A stretch of 64,000 bases of DNA, from contig NZ_VHIQ01000003.1 in assembly GCF_006494535.1 (NCBI RefSeq), positions 372,001 to 436,000 on the forward strand, in the 5' to 3' direction. The position numbers were made by a program, and so were the translations under genes. This DNA comes from Paucihalobacter ruber (GTDB lineage Bacteria; Bacteroidota; Bacteroidia; Flavobacteriales; Flavobacteriaceae). Positions 28,520-40,516 of the stretch are shown piece by piece; positions within the stretch are counted from its first letter, which is position 1; each line of letters opens with the position of its first letter. A model generated the notes under the pieces. It ran no database searches, had not been told where the DNA came from, and saw only the letters and a list, made by a program, of their open reading frames with translations.

Positions 28520-31516
28520 TTAAGCTTCTTGTGTTTCAGCTTCTTCTTCAACTTTACGCTTTAAGGACTCAGCGGCATCACCACTTTTGGCCGTATCATA
28601 CATAATAGGTGTTGCAATAAATAGCGACGAATACGTACCTACCACTACACCAACAATTAAGGCAAACAACAAACCTCTTAGCGAATCGGCACCAAAAATA
28701 AACATGGCCAATAACACTACTAAAGTTGTTAGCGAGGTATTTAAAGTTCTACTGATAGTAGCATTTAATGAAGCATTAATGGTTTTATTAAATTCCCAAC
28801 CGGTGTGTTCGTTCACATATTCTCTAATACGGTCAAACACTACCACCGTATCGTTTAACGAATATCCAATTACCGTTAAAATAGCAGCAATGAACGCTTG
28901 ATCTATTTCCATACTAAATGGCATATACTTCCATACCAATGAGAAAATACCTAATACAATTAATACATCGTGGAATACTGCCGCAACAGCACCCAATGAA
29001 AATTGCCATCTCTTAAATCTCACCAAGATATACAAGAATACCACTACTAAAGATCCTAAAACCGCCCAAACTGATGCTGCCTTAATATCTTCGGCTATAG
29101 TTGGACTTACTTTACTTGAAGACATCTTGCCTATCATTGCTTCGCCTGATCCTTCTTTAAAGTCTTTATAGGTAATACCATCAGGTAAAAACGCCTTTAA
29201 TCCTTCAAACAATAAGGCTTGAACTTCTTCGTCGGCCTCAGCCGAGTTTTCATCTACTTTAAATTTGGTTGAAATTTTAAGCTGATTGGCAGCACCGATA
29301 GTTTTGACTTCGGCACTTCCCAACACATTATTTAATGAAGACTTCACCTCTTCTGTACTGACTTCCTGAGCAAATCTTACCTGATAGGTTCTACCTCCAA
29401 CAAAATCGATACCTTGATCTAATCCTGTGGTAAATAACGACCCTAAACTAATGAGAATTAATGCAGCTGAAACCACATAACTAATTTTTCTCTTTCTTAA
29501 GAAATTGATATTAACGTTTTTGAACAGGTTTTTGGTAATAGAAGTAGAGAAATCTAAACTCACCCCTTTCTCAACCATCCAGTCTACCAGTAATCTGGTA
29601 ATGTAAATTGCAGTAAACAGGGATGTTATAATACCAATAAGTAAAGTTGTTGCAAAACCTTTAATTGGTCCGGTTCCAAAAACAAATAAAATAATAGCTG
29701 TTAAACCTGTTGTGATGTTGGCATCTAAAATTGATGACAATGCATTACTAAAACCATCTTTTACAGCTTCTTTAATTGCTTTTCCTTTGGCTATTTCTTC
29801 TCTTATCCGTTCAAAGATAAGTACATTGGCATCCACCGATATACCTATGGTTAAAACAATACCGGCAATACCGGGTAATGTTAAAACGGCACCAAGGCCC
29901 GAAAGCACTCCAAATATTAAAAGGATATTGAACAACAAAGCAATGTCGGCAAAAACACCGGCTTTACCATAATAGAAAACCATCCAAACCAATACAAATG
30001 CCAAGGCAATCAAAAATGACTTTGTTCCGCTATCAATAGCTTCTTGACCTAAAGAAGGTCCAACTTCATCGGCCTGAACAATATCAGCTTTTGCAGGTAG
30101 TTTACCGGCGCGCAAAACGTTGGCTAAATCTATGGCTTCATTAACAGTAAAAGAACCTGAAATTTCAGAGTTTCCACCCGTAATCGGTCCGCTGGTAACA
30201 CTTGGCGCACTATAAACAATACCATCCAAAACAATAGCAATAAAGCCTTGAGTTTCGTAGGCCATACGTGTCATTTCCTCCCAGATTCTTGCACCTTTAG
30301 CATTCATCTGCATACTAACTGATGGCTGATTTCTTTGGTTGTAAGATTGTCTGGCATCGGTAATAACGGCACCACTTAACTGTGGTACATTTTCACGATT
30401 ACCCCTAATGGCGTATAAGTTGACCAACTCGCTATTGCGTTCCTGCTTTTCCCAGGCAAATTTTACGTAGCGTTGTTCTGCCGGTAATAATGATCTAAAA
30501 CGTGGATTATTAAGATGTTCCAGTATCATATCCTGATCTTTCGCTTCGAATGTCGCAATGATAGGACCACCACCTAAGCCTACAATTTTAAGGGGATTAA
30601 CATCGTCTGTATTAGATGTATCTGCTTCGATTTGACCTGTAAGTGCATCAATAGCCGATTGTGCTTCATCTTGTGGCGATTCAGTGGTTGCAGTGGTATC
30701 GACTTTTTTCGAAGCATTTTCTTCAGCTAAGGCCTGATTTACTTGTAAGACATAGCCTAAAATTTCTTCTGCTTTATAGACGTCCCAAAACTCTAATTGA
30801 GCTGTACTTTGAAGTAAATTTTTAACACGTTCAACATCTTTTGCTCCCGGTAATTCAACCAATATTCTTCCTGAATTCCCTAATCGCTGAATATTTGGTT
30901 GGGTAACACCAAATTTATCGATACGCTTTCTCAATACTTCGAAAGCAGCTAAAATTGACTCATCTACTTTAGCTTCAATAACCGATTTAACCTGAGCATC
31001 GCTCATGTCTATTGTCACCTCTTCACTTAGAGTTCTATTGGCAAAAATATCGGGGGAGGCTAGTTTAGTATCTCCTTTGATAGCATCGAAAGCTTTAAAA
31101 AATGCCTCTAAATAGGTATCTTGAGAATTGAGTTGAATAGTCTCGGCATCGGCCAGTGCTCTGTTAAAAATAGGATCTTTGGAGTTGTTGGCCAATCCTT
31201 TTAAAATATCGCGTACTGAAATTTGCAGTATCACGTTAATACCGCCTTTTAAATCCAGACCCAAATTCATTGAGTTGTCTTTTACCTCATTATAGGTAAA
31301 TTTTGCAACACCAATATTGTAGGCTTCTTCATTGCCTATTGAATCTAAGTAGCGAATTTGCTCTGCATTGGCACGATCAATATCACTGTATTTTGCCGAA
31401 GCAAATTCTGCGGCTTGACTTTCAATTTGATTGTTCTTGAATGTGAAGGATAACTGGTAAATACTTACCAATCCGAATAAAAGAGCAAAAAGCTTAATTA
31501 AACCTTTATTTTGCAT
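28520..31516 (-). CDS. secDF: Protein translocase SecD-SecF fusion
   Basis: Uses the proton gradient to help pull proteins across the inner membrane after SecYEG. This is one 998-residue chain, as usual in Bacteroidota. The SecD half has an N-terminal helix, DLKGGINVILQIS, a large periplasmic domain with ELPGAKDVERVK, and the helix cluster with GIAGIVLTIGISVDANVLIF. The SecF half starts near residue 680 with its own helix, DFVGGRTYQVRF, and ends with YSLNDTVVVFDRIREY. A Glu/Ala-rich tail ends the protein. A well-formed vegetative promoter lies just upstream. Confidence 0.97.
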   Translation of the reverse strand: MQNKGLIKLFALLFGLVSIYQLSFTFKNNQIESQAAEFASAKYSDIDRANAEQIRYLDSIGNEEAYNIGVAKFTYNEVKDNSMNLGLDLKGGINVILQISVRDILKGLANNSKDPIFNRALADAETIQLNSQDTYLEAFFKAFDAIKGDTKLASPDIFANRTLSEEVTIDMSDAQVKSVIEAKVDESILAAFEVLRKRIDKFGVTQPNIQRLGNSGRILVELPGAKDVERVKNLLQSTAQLEFWDVYKAEEILGYVLQVNQALAEENASKKVDTTATTESPQDEAQSAIDALTGQIEADTSNTDDVNPLKIVGLGGGPIIATFEAKDQDMILEHLNNPRFRSLLPAEQRYVKFAWEKQERNSELVNLYAIRGNRENVPQLSGAVITDARQSYNQRNQPSVSMQMNAKGARIWEEMTRMAYETQGFIAIVLDGIVYSAPSVTSGPITGGNSEISGSFTVNEAIDLANVLRAGKLPAKADIVQADEVGPSLGQEAIDSGTKSFLIALAFVLVWMVFYYGKAGVFADIALLFNILLIFGVLSGLGAVLTLPGIAGIVLTIGISVDANVLIFERIREEIAKGKAIKEAVKDGFSNALSSILDANITTGLTAIILFVFGTGPIKGFATTLLIGIITSLFTAIYITRLLVDWMVEKGVSLDFSTSITKNLFKNVNINFLRKRKISYVVSAALILISLGSLFTTGLDQGIDFVGGRTYQVRFAQEVSTEEVKSSLNNVLGSAEVKTIGAANQLKISTKFKVDENSAEADEEVQALLFEGLKAFLPDGITYKDFKEGSGEAMIGKMSSSKVSPTIAEDIKAASVWAVLGSLVVVFLYILVRFKRWQFSLGAVAAVFHDVLIVLGIFSLVWKYMPFSMEIDQAFIAAILTVIGYSLNDTVVVFDRIREYVNEHTGWEFNKTINASLNATISRTLNTSLTTLVVLLAMFIFGADSLRGLLFALIVGVVVGTYSSLFIATPIMYDTAKSGDAAESLKRKVEEEAETQEA

Positions 31517-31547
31517 TATGGTTAGATTTATATTTTTTTAAAACGTG

Positions 31548-31578
31548 CAAATATATGATTTCAATAAAGAATTGCCAA
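31548..31578 (-). promoter_or_regulatory. Promoter of secDF
   Basis: On the minus strand a TTG (31576-31578) is followed by a 20-base spacer and TATATTTG (31548-31555), an exact match to the Bacteroidota TTG/TAnnTTTG pattern, about 32 bases before the secDF ATG. It sits just downstream of the mdh terminator. Confidence 0.6.
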
Positions 31579-31598
31579 TACAATTCTATGATTTATAA

Positions 31599-31625
31599 AA
31601 AAGAGCGACTTGGTGTCGCTCTTTT
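31599..31625 (-). terminator. Terminator after mdh
   Basis: AAAAGAGCGAC (31599-31609) and GTCGCTCTTTT (31615-31625) form a perfect 11-base stem with a five-base loop and a T run on the minus strand. Confidence 0.9.
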
Positions 31626-31653
31626 AAAATAATACGGTGTTTTACGTAATGTA

Positions 31654-32580
31654 TTAAACGTTTAAAAGAGCATTAACTACCTTTACACCTTCGGCGCTTT
31701 CAGCAATTTGAGTTTTTTCATCATTGCTTAATTCAATTTCTACAATTTTCTCTATTCCGTTGGCACCTATAATAGCAGGAACTCCCAAACAAATATCGCT
31801 TAAATTGTATTCGCCTTCCAGCATGGCTGAACATGGGAACATTTTCTTTTGATCGCAAGCTATAGCATGCACCATGGCACTAACAGCAGCTCCCGGAGCA
31901 TACCACGCTGAAGTACCTAAAAGTTTGGTAAGTGTCGCACCACCTACCTTGGTATCTTCTTTTACCTGATTTAATCTTTCTTCACTTAAAAACTCTGAAA
32001 CAGGAACACTGTTTCTTGTTGCCAATCTGGTTAATGGCACCATACCTGTATCACTATGACCGCCAAGCACCATACCGTCAACATCACTAATTGGGGCATC
32101 TAAAGCCTCGGCCAATCTGTACTTAAAACGAGCAGAATCTAAGGCACCACCCATACCTATAATTTTATTTTTTGGTAAACCTGTTGCTTTGTGAACAAGA
32201 TACGCCATTGTATCCATAGGGTTACTCACTACAATAAGTATGGTATTTGGCGAATACTTGATTAAATTAGTTGCTACAGTTTTAACAATCCCGGCATTAA
32301 TATCAATAAGCTCTTCTCTTGTCATACCCGGTTTTCTTGGAATACCGGAAGTAATAACACAAACGTCGCTATTAGCAGTTTTCAAGTAATCGTTTGTTGA
32401 GCCTGAAATTTTAGTATCAAAACCGTTAAGAGAAGCGCATTGCATTAAATCCATGGCCTTACCCTCGGCATAACCTTCTTTAATGTCTAATAATACTACT
32501 TCGCTTGCAAAATTTTTAATGGCGATATACTCTGCGCAGCTCGCTCCAACTGCTCCTGCTCCTACTACTGTAACTTTCAT
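31654..32580 (-). CDS. mdh: Malate dehydrogenase, LDH-like type
   Basis: Oxidises malate to oxaloacetate with NAD in the citric acid cycle. It is 308 residues long. The Rossmann motif is GAGAVGASCA; the coenzyme-specifying acidic residue is in LLDIKEG; substrate residues lie in SGIPRKPGMTREELIDINAG (Arg), VSNPMDTM and the catalytic GGHSDTGMVPL (His). Arg rather than Gln at the substrate loop fits malate rather than lactate. Flanked by its own terminator and a putative promoter. Confidence 0.95.
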   Translation of the reverse strand: MKVTVVGAGAVGASCAEYIAIKNFASEVVLLDIKEGYAEGKAMDLMQCASLNGFDTKISGSTNDYLKTANSDVCVITSGIPRKPGMTREELIDINAGIVKTVATNLIKYSPNTILIVVSNPMDTMAYLVHKATGLPKNKIIGMGGALDSARFKYRLAEALDAPISDVDGMVLGGHSDTGMVPLTRLATRNSVPVSEFLSEERLNQVKEDTKVGGATLTKLLGTSAWYAPGAAVSAMVHAIACDQKKMFPCSAMLEGEYNLSDICLGVPAIIGANGIEKIVEIELSNDEKTQIAESAEGVKVVNALLNV

Positions 32581-32626
32581 ATAATTTAATTTAAAATAAT
32601 TGTTGTACTATGCTTGTTTTGGAGTG

Positions 32627-32634
32627 CAAAATTA
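32627..32634 (-). promoter_or_regulatory. Putative -7 element for mdh
   Basis: TAATTTTG on the minus strand is an exact TAnnTTTG match, 47 bases before the mdh ATG; no clear TTG at the expected distance. Confidence 0.4.
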
Positions 32635-32699
32635 CGAATAAATTAGTTATTTTTGAAGTTACTAAAGCGTTATTATTTGATGTTTTAGGTAAAAAAAGT

Positions 32700-33746
32700 T
32701 TATCTAAAGCTTAATGCAATACCTGCGCTAAGTGTGTTGAATTCCTGGAATGAATAATCAGCAAAAATCTTGAAAAAGCCTAAATTAAGTCTTGTACCCA
32801 AGGTAGCCCGCATCCCATTAATATCGAAACCTAAATTTAAAGGATCTGAAATACTTTCATTGACTGCTCCAACCACATTACCATTAGAATCTTCAACATC
32901 GTATGTTAAGGTGTAATCGCCTTTCATCTTAGCGGTTGTTTTGCCACCATTGTAGCCCAAACTACCATAAAATGTTATGATTTTAAAATCTAAAGAACCA
33001 ATGGCCTGGATGGTGTACGTGTTTAATCTGAATTCTGCTTCGCCGTTATTGACGGAGACGTTATCTGTAAAATCTTCGTTATTGATAGCATAACTGGCAT
33101 TTAATGTTGTGAATGCTGCCAACACTGAAATACTCAACGGTAATTTTTCCATTGTACCTAAATATTGGGTTATATCATGTTGGAGTCCGATACCAATTAA
33201 TCCGCTATCAAAGTCGTCACCGAACGACATATTTGGAACGTATCTAATTTTTAAATCGGTTTTAGTGGGTAAACCCAAACCAAGCTGAACCATTGGCGTA
33301 GGCACTGCATTTAAAGGTAAATCAGCACCAATGCCACCGGGCATTGTAAAACTGCCCACTTTAAATGTTCCGTCGCCGTTTGGTATTCTAACATCTACTT
33401 CGGTTTCAAAAGTACTTTCACTCATTACAGTTGGAATTGTGGTCTCTCCATTAGGTAATGACAAAAAGTTATAATCGGACGGTATGAAATTAAAAAACTC
33501 AGCATTTGAAGGAACTAGCGAGGCATTAGCGCTTATGGTAATATCAAAACCAAATTTTTGATGAACTTTACCGGTTGTATACCAGCCACCATTCATACTG
33601 TGCATCAATCCTATCATTGCGGGATTAAGATAATTTTCGGTTAACAAACCAGCATCATCAGCGGCTAATAAGATTGATTCTAGTTCTTGCGATTTGATAC
33701 TTTGTACCGTAATAATCAATACAAATATTACTATGATCTTTTTCAT
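32700..33746 (-). CDS. Putative outer-membrane beta-barrel protein (DUF6588-like)
   Basis: A 348-residue exported protein. The signal peptide ends near VQSIKSQ. Alternating hydrophobic strands and a last strand ending in FR point to an outer-membrane barrel. The N-terminal part contains YLNPAMIGLMHSMNGGWYTT, which I associate with the uncharacterised DUF6588 group; that assignment is from memory. It lies between mdh and gyrB on the same strand. Function unknown. Confidence 0.65.
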   Translation of the reverse strand: MKKIIVIFVLIITVQSIKSQELESILLAADDAGLLTENYLNPAMIGLMHSMNGGWYTTGKVHQKFGFDITISANASLVPSNAEFFNFIPSDYNFLSLPNGETTIPTVMSESTFETEVDVRIPNGDGTFKVGSFTMPGGIGADLPLNAVPTPMVQLGLGLPTKTDLKIRYVPNMSFGDDFDSGLIGIGLQHDITQYLGTMEKLPLSISVLAAFTTLNASYAINNEDFTDNVSVNNGEAEFRLNTYTIQAIGSLDFKIITFYGSLGYNGGKTTAKMKGDYTLTYDVEDSNGNVVGAVNESISDPLNLGFDINGMRATLGTRLNLGFFKIFADYSFQEFNTLSAGIALSFR

Positions 33747-33836
33747 GACATCTAGATTTGGTGAAACTAAATTAATAAATTCTTTAAATTAAACGCATTT
33801 TACCGATATTAATTGCATTTTATCAGGGTGTCAAAC

Positions 33837-33867
33837 AAAAAAACACCCCATAAAGGAGTGTTTTTTT
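33837..33867 (-). terminator. Terminator after gyrB
   Basis: AAACACCCC and GGAGTGTTT pair with one mismatch around a five-base loop, with flanking A and T runs, 17 bases past the gyrB stop on the minus strand. Confidence 0.7.
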
Positions 33868-33883
33868 ATGATATACTTCTGCA

Positions 33884-36194
<2,311 letters not shown>

Positions 36195-37532
36195 ATGAAA
36201 AACACTCTACTACTCACAACGTTATTGCTATTCACCTATAGTTGTAATAATATTCAAGAAAAAAATACCGTGACAACTACTGTAAATCCTGTCGATATTT
36301 GGGGCGAAAACCCCTGGCCGGACATTAGAAAAAAACGCATTAACACACTTTTACCCGAAGCATTAAAAGCTGCCGCAGTAGATTGTTGGCTGGTTGTTTG
36401 CCGGGAAAACAACAACGACCCAATGGCAGAACATATAGGCGGGGAAAATGCCGGTGGAACGGCTGTTTTTATGTTTTATAATGATTCTGATGGATTTCAT
36501 TCATTGGTGTTTTCGCCCTCGGGTGAAAGTACTGCCTTAGACGAGTTAGATATTCATGATAAGGTAATCTCAGTTGAACGCGGTACTTCTGCCATTGATA
36601 CGGCCATTGCGTTTATAAAAACAAAAGATTTTAAAAATATTGCTGTTAATATTTCAGAAGAAAATGCTCTTGCAGATGGTTTATCTCATACCCAATACCA
36701 GGAATTAGAAACCAAACTGGGTGAGCTTTCAAATTTGTTGGTTCCTTCAACCGAAGTAGTTTATGAATGGTTATCAATTAAACTCCCGGAAGAAGTCGAG
36801 ATTATGCGCAAAGCCGCACAAATTACCGCAGATTGGCAAATTGAAGCTTACACTCAAGTAATTCCCGGCCAAACAACCGATGCCGATGTTGCCAAATTTC
36901 TAAAAGAAAAAATGAAAATTTACGGCGTTACAGATGGCTGGTCACCAGACCAAAATCCCAATGTAAACTCAGGTCCTGATCGCGGTCATTCGCATGCTAC
37001 CAACAAGGTTATTATGCCTGGCGACGTTATTCAAATTGATTTTGGCATTAAAGTTCACAATCGCTGGGTAACCGATATACAGAGATTTGCCTACGTTTTA
37101 AAACCCGGAGAAACAGTGGCACCCGAAGACATTACACACTATTGGAACAGTAGTAAAGCAGGTAATCGTGCTGCCTTGGCTGCTATGAAGCCTGGCGTGA
37201 AGGGCGTTGATGTCGACAGAGCGCAACGTGTGTTAATGGAACAAGCCGGCTCTGAATATGTAATGTGGAGTACAGGGCATCCCGTGGGTTATGTGGCACA
37301 TGATATTGGTCCAAACCTAGGTGGTTCTCAGGCTTCTCATATAAGACCTGCCAGTAACAAAATTCTTAAAGAAGGAATGACCTTTGCATTTGACGGTTTT
37401 CATGCCTGGAAATTAGATGACGGACAAATTAAGACCATTTCTGTTGAAGAAATGGCAGTGGTTACAGATGAAGGCGCAGAATATTTAATTTCACCTCAAG
37501 AAGATCTTATCTTAATTTCCTCAAAAAAATAA
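36195..37532 (+). CDS. M24-family metallopeptidase lipoprotein (Xaa-Pro aminopeptidase-like)
   Basis: I chose the ATG at 36195, which gives a lipoprotein signal (TLLLFTYSC); a GTG six bases earlier is in frame. The N-terminal half (about residues 30-195) is a creatinase-like domain. The C-terminal half is the pita-bread M24 fold: DFGIKVHNRWVTDIQRF supplies two Asp metal ligands, STGHPVGYVAHDIGP the His region and VEEMAVVTDEG a Glu ligand. Likely an envelope-bound peptidase acting on peptides near Pro. Cleavage specificity is inferred. Confidence 0.85.
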   Translation: MKNTLLLTTLLLFTYSCNNIQEKNTVTTTVNPVDIWGENPWPDIRKKRINTLLPEALKAAAVDCWLVVCRENNNDPMAEHIGGENAGGTAVFMFYNDSDGFHSLVFSPSGESTALDELDIHDKVISVERGTSAIDTAIAFIKTKDFKNIAVNISEENALADGLSHTQYQELETKLGELSNLLVPSTEVVYEWLSIKLPEEVEIMRKAAQITADWQIEAYTQVIPGQTTDADVAKFLKEKMKIYGVTDGWSPDQNPNVNSGPDRGHSHATNKVIMPGDVIQIDFGIKVHNRWVTDIQRFAYVLKPGETVAPEDITHYWNSSKAGNRAALAAMKPGVKGVDVDRAQRVLMEQAGSEYVMWSTGHPVGYVAHDIGPNLGGSQASHIRPASNKILKEGMTFAFDGFHAWKLDDGQIKTISVEEMAVVTDEGAEYLISPQEDLILISSKK

Positions 37533-37585
37533 AAAAGACCACGAACATGTAGATTAGATAAAACTAAACTAATGGCTGTAATAAT

Positions 37586-38683
37586 ATGAAAAAACCATTT
37601 TTAGTTGTGTTCGTGACCTTATCGTTATTTGAATTTGTTTCAGGTCAAGAGGCAAAAAATAAGCCTAATGAAAAGCCGAATTTTATAGGTTTGAGTTTAG
37701 ACTATGGATTTCTTATTAAACATGCGCCGTCGTTAAGACAGATTGATGATGCTTACCCGTCGGCCATAAGTGTAGATTGGAGTCAATTATTACTAACCCA
37801 AAGTGCCTGGGAATTTTGTAACTGCTTCCCCAGAGTTGGCATAGATGTGGCTTTATGGAATTGGGACAACAGAGAGGTTTTGGGTCACGGTGTTTTAGCC
37901 ATGGGTTATCTGGAACCTTATTTCAATACTCAAAGCCGAACCAATCTTTTTTTTAGGTTAGGCATTGGAGGTGCCTACTTAACTCAACCTTATGATGAAG
38001 TCTCTAATATTTTAAACGAATCTTACAGCACCCATTTAAGTTTCGCATTAATGGTTGGTTTTGGCGTGAACTATCGGGTTACAGACTCATGGAATTTGCG
38101 TTTAATGGCCAAATACAATCATACCTCAAATGGTGGCGTAAGAACACCTAATAAGGGTCTTAATTTTCCATCATTAAGTTTAGGAGTCAACAAAAGTTTT
38201 AAGCCGGTAAGCTATCCAAACCTAGATAAAATAGGTAAGCGACAAGCACCAGAAGACAAACACAAATTTATCGTGGCCCACTTTTCGGGATGGAGCAATG
38301 CTGCAGTTGGAGATAAAGATAAATTTTATGTATTTGGATTTATGGGTAAATACAGCCGTTGGATTGGCGGCCGAAGCGCTTTAACAGCAGGAACAGAACT
38401 TATTCTTGACTACTCCAGACGCGAACAAATTAATTTAGACGGTGCAAACGCCAATTTTGCACAGGCCGCAGGGCTTTTAGGTCATGAATTTTGGTTTGGA
38501 AAAGTAACCTTTAGTCAAGAATTGGGCATATACTATTACAACGATTATCGCATCAATGACGATGTTTATCAGCGTTACGGTTTAACCTACAATTTCAACA
38601 AAAAGTTCTTTGCAGGCTTCAACCTAAAAGCGCACCGCCATGTAGCCGATTTTTTTGACCTGAGGGTTGGCTATGTGTTTTAG
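37586..38683 (+). CDS. Acyloxyacyl hydrolase / PagL-like lipid A deacylase family barrel
   Basis: A 365-residue exported protein with a signal peptide ending near FVSGQ. The N-terminal half matches PagL-type barrels: YNHTSNGGVRTPNKGLNFPS includes the His-x-Ser of the catalytic set (HTS). The position where PagL has its catalytic Glu, 12 residues after the Ser, appears to be Asn here. The second half (from about residue 225) is a further set of barrel strands. Predicted role is trimming of acyl chains from lipid A in the outer membrane; activity is not certain. It ends ten bases from the convergent asnB. Confidence 0.75.
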   Translation: MKKPFLVVFVTLSLFEFVSGQEAKNKPNEKPNFIGLSLDYGFLIKHAPSLRQIDDAYPSAISVDWSQLLLTQSAWEFCNCFPRVGIDVALWNWDNREVLGHGVLAMGYLEPYFNTQSRTNLFFRLGIGGAYLTQPYDEVSNILNESYSTHLSFALMVGFGVNYRVTDSWNLRLMAKYNHTSNGGVRTPNKGLNFPSLSLGVNKSFKPVSYPNLDKIGKRQAPEDKHKFIVAHFSGWSNAAVGDKDKFYVFGFMGKYSRWIGGRSALTAGTELILDYSRREQINLDGANANFAQAAGLLGHEFWFGKVTFSQELGIYYYNDYRINDDVYQRYGLTYNFNKKFFAGFNLKAHRHVADFFDLRVGYVF

Positions 38684-38693
38684 CAATATTTAT

Positions 38694-40361
38694 TTAAGAG
38701 TATGCATCCGTATGGACCTTCGCCACGGCTCTTCCGCTAGGGTCGTTCATGTTTTTGAAAGCTTCATCCCATTCTAATGCTATCTTAGTACTGCAAGCAA
38801 CACTTGGCTCCTGAGGAACGCATAGGGCCGCTGCATCGCTAGGGAAATGCGATTGAAAAATTGACCTGTAATAATATTCCTCTTTGTTTTGTGGTGTTTG
38901 AATTGGAAATCTAAAACGCGCATTTGCCAATTGTTCGTCGGTAACTTCTTTGTTGACTACTTCCTTTAGGGTATCTATCCAACTGTAACCAACACCATCG
39001 CTAAATTGTTCTTTTTGACGCCAGGCCACGCTGGCTGGTAATAAATCTTCAAATGCCTTACGCACCACCCATTTTTCCATGCGTTCACCATTAATCATCT
39101 TGTCTTGCGGATTGATAGACATGGCTACATCTATAAACTCTTTATCTAAGAATGGCACGCGCCCTTCAATACCCCATGCTGCCAAACTTTTGTTGGCACG
39201 CAAACAATCGTACATATGAAGTTTACTCAACTTTCGAACGGTTTCATCATGGAATTCCTGAGCATTTGGTGCTTTATGAAAATATAAATAGCCTCCAAAT
39301 AATTCATCGGCGCCTTCACCCGACAACACCATTTTGATACCCATCGATTTAATGACCCTAGCCATTAAATACATAGGTGTTGAAGCTCTTACCGTTGTAA
39401 TGTCATAGGTTTCAAGATTGTAAATTACATCTTTAATGGCATCTAAACCTTCCTGAATGGTGAATTTAATTTCGTGATGTACAGTGCCAATATGATCAGC
39501 AACTTTCCTTGCAGCTGCCAAATCGGGAGAACCTTCCAGTCCCACCGAAAACGAGTGTAATTGTGGCCACCATGCGGCTTGGGTATCGTCTGATTCTATA
39601 CGCTTCTCGGCATACTTTTTTGCAATGGCCGATGTCACCGAAGAGTCTAATCCGCCTGAAAGCAAGACCCCATAGGGTACATCGCTCATAAGTTGGCGGT
39701 GAACCGCAGCTTCCAATGCATGCTTAATTTTTGCAATGCTGGTTTCGTTATCTTTCACCGCATCGTACTCTGTCCAATCTCTTTGGTACCATTTAACAAA
39801 CTTACCGTCTTTACTACTCATATAATGACCCGGAGGAAATAATTCAATTTTAGTGCAGTAGCCTTCCAGTGCCTTTAATTCGGAAGCTACATAAAAGGTT
39901 CCATGTTGATCCCAACCAATATATAAGGGAATAATTCCCATATGATCGCGCGCAATAAAATATTCGTCTTTGTCAACATCGTAAATGGCAAATCCAAAAA
40001 TACCATTCATCTCATCTATAAAATCAACCCCTTTTTCTTGATACAACGCTAAAATAACCTCGCAATCGCTTTGAGTTTGAAAATTGTATTTACCTTCAAA
40101 TCTCTTTCTCAATTCACGGTGGTTGTAAATTTCGCCGTTTGCTGCCAGAATCAGCTTTTTATCTTCGCTAAATAAGGGTTGTTTACCGGAAGCCGGATCA
40201 ACAATTGCCAAACGCTCATGAGCCAAAATAGCCTTATCATTGCTGTAAATACCACTCCAGTCCGGACCGCGATGACGAATAATCTTGGCCATCTCTAATA
40301 TTTGAGGTCTTAAATCTTCAGATTTTTGTTTTAGTTCAAAAGCACAAACAATTCCGCACAT
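38694..40361 (-). CDS. asnB: Asparagine synthase B (glutamine-hydrolysing)
   Basis: Makes asparagine from aspartate, ATP and glutamine. The N-terminal glutaminase domain starts at MCGIVCAFE with the nucleophile Cys2 and has RHRGPDWSG and AIVDPASGKQPL. The synthetase domain has the PP-loop YGVLLSGGLDSSV, and LSGEGADELFGGYLYFHKAP further on. At 555 residues it matches E. coli AsnB. Single gene with no visible partner. Confidence 0.96.
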   Translation of the reverse strand: MCGIVCAFELKQKSEDLRPQILEMAKIIRHRGPDWSGIYSNDKAILAHERLAIVDPASGKQPLFSEDKKLILAANGEIYNHRELRKRFEGKYNFQTQSDCEVILALYQEKGVDFIDEMNGIFGFAIYDVDKDEYFIARDHMGIIPLYIGWDQHGTFYVASELKALEGYCTKIELFPPGHYMSSKDGKFVKWYQRDWTEYDAVKDNETSIAKIKHALEAAVHRQLMSDVPYGVLLSGGLDSSVTSAIAKKYAEKRIESDDTQAAWWPQLHSFSVGLEGSPDLAAARKVADHIGTVHHEIKFTIQEGLDAIKDVIYNLETYDITTVRASTPMYLMARVIKSMGIKMVLSGEGADELFGGYLYFHKAPNAQEFHDETVRKLSKLHMYDCLRANKSLAAWGIEGRVPFLDKEFIDVAMSINPQDKMINGERMEKWVVRKAFEDLLPASVAWRQKEQFSDGVGYSWIDTLKEVVNKEVTDEQLANARFRFPIQTPQNKEEYYYRSIFQSHFPSDAAALCVPQEPSVACSTKIALEWDEAFKNMNDPSGRAVAKVHTDAYS

Positions 40362-40516
40362 AATTCTTTATATAATTAATTAGAATGCAAATGTGAGTTT
40401 ATAGTTTCAATAATAAAACATAAACTCATATAATAATTACAAATTATAATATTTTATTACTATTTGATATCATTTAAAAAGTTAATAACATATTATTTGT
40501 TATTTATATTTACAAA

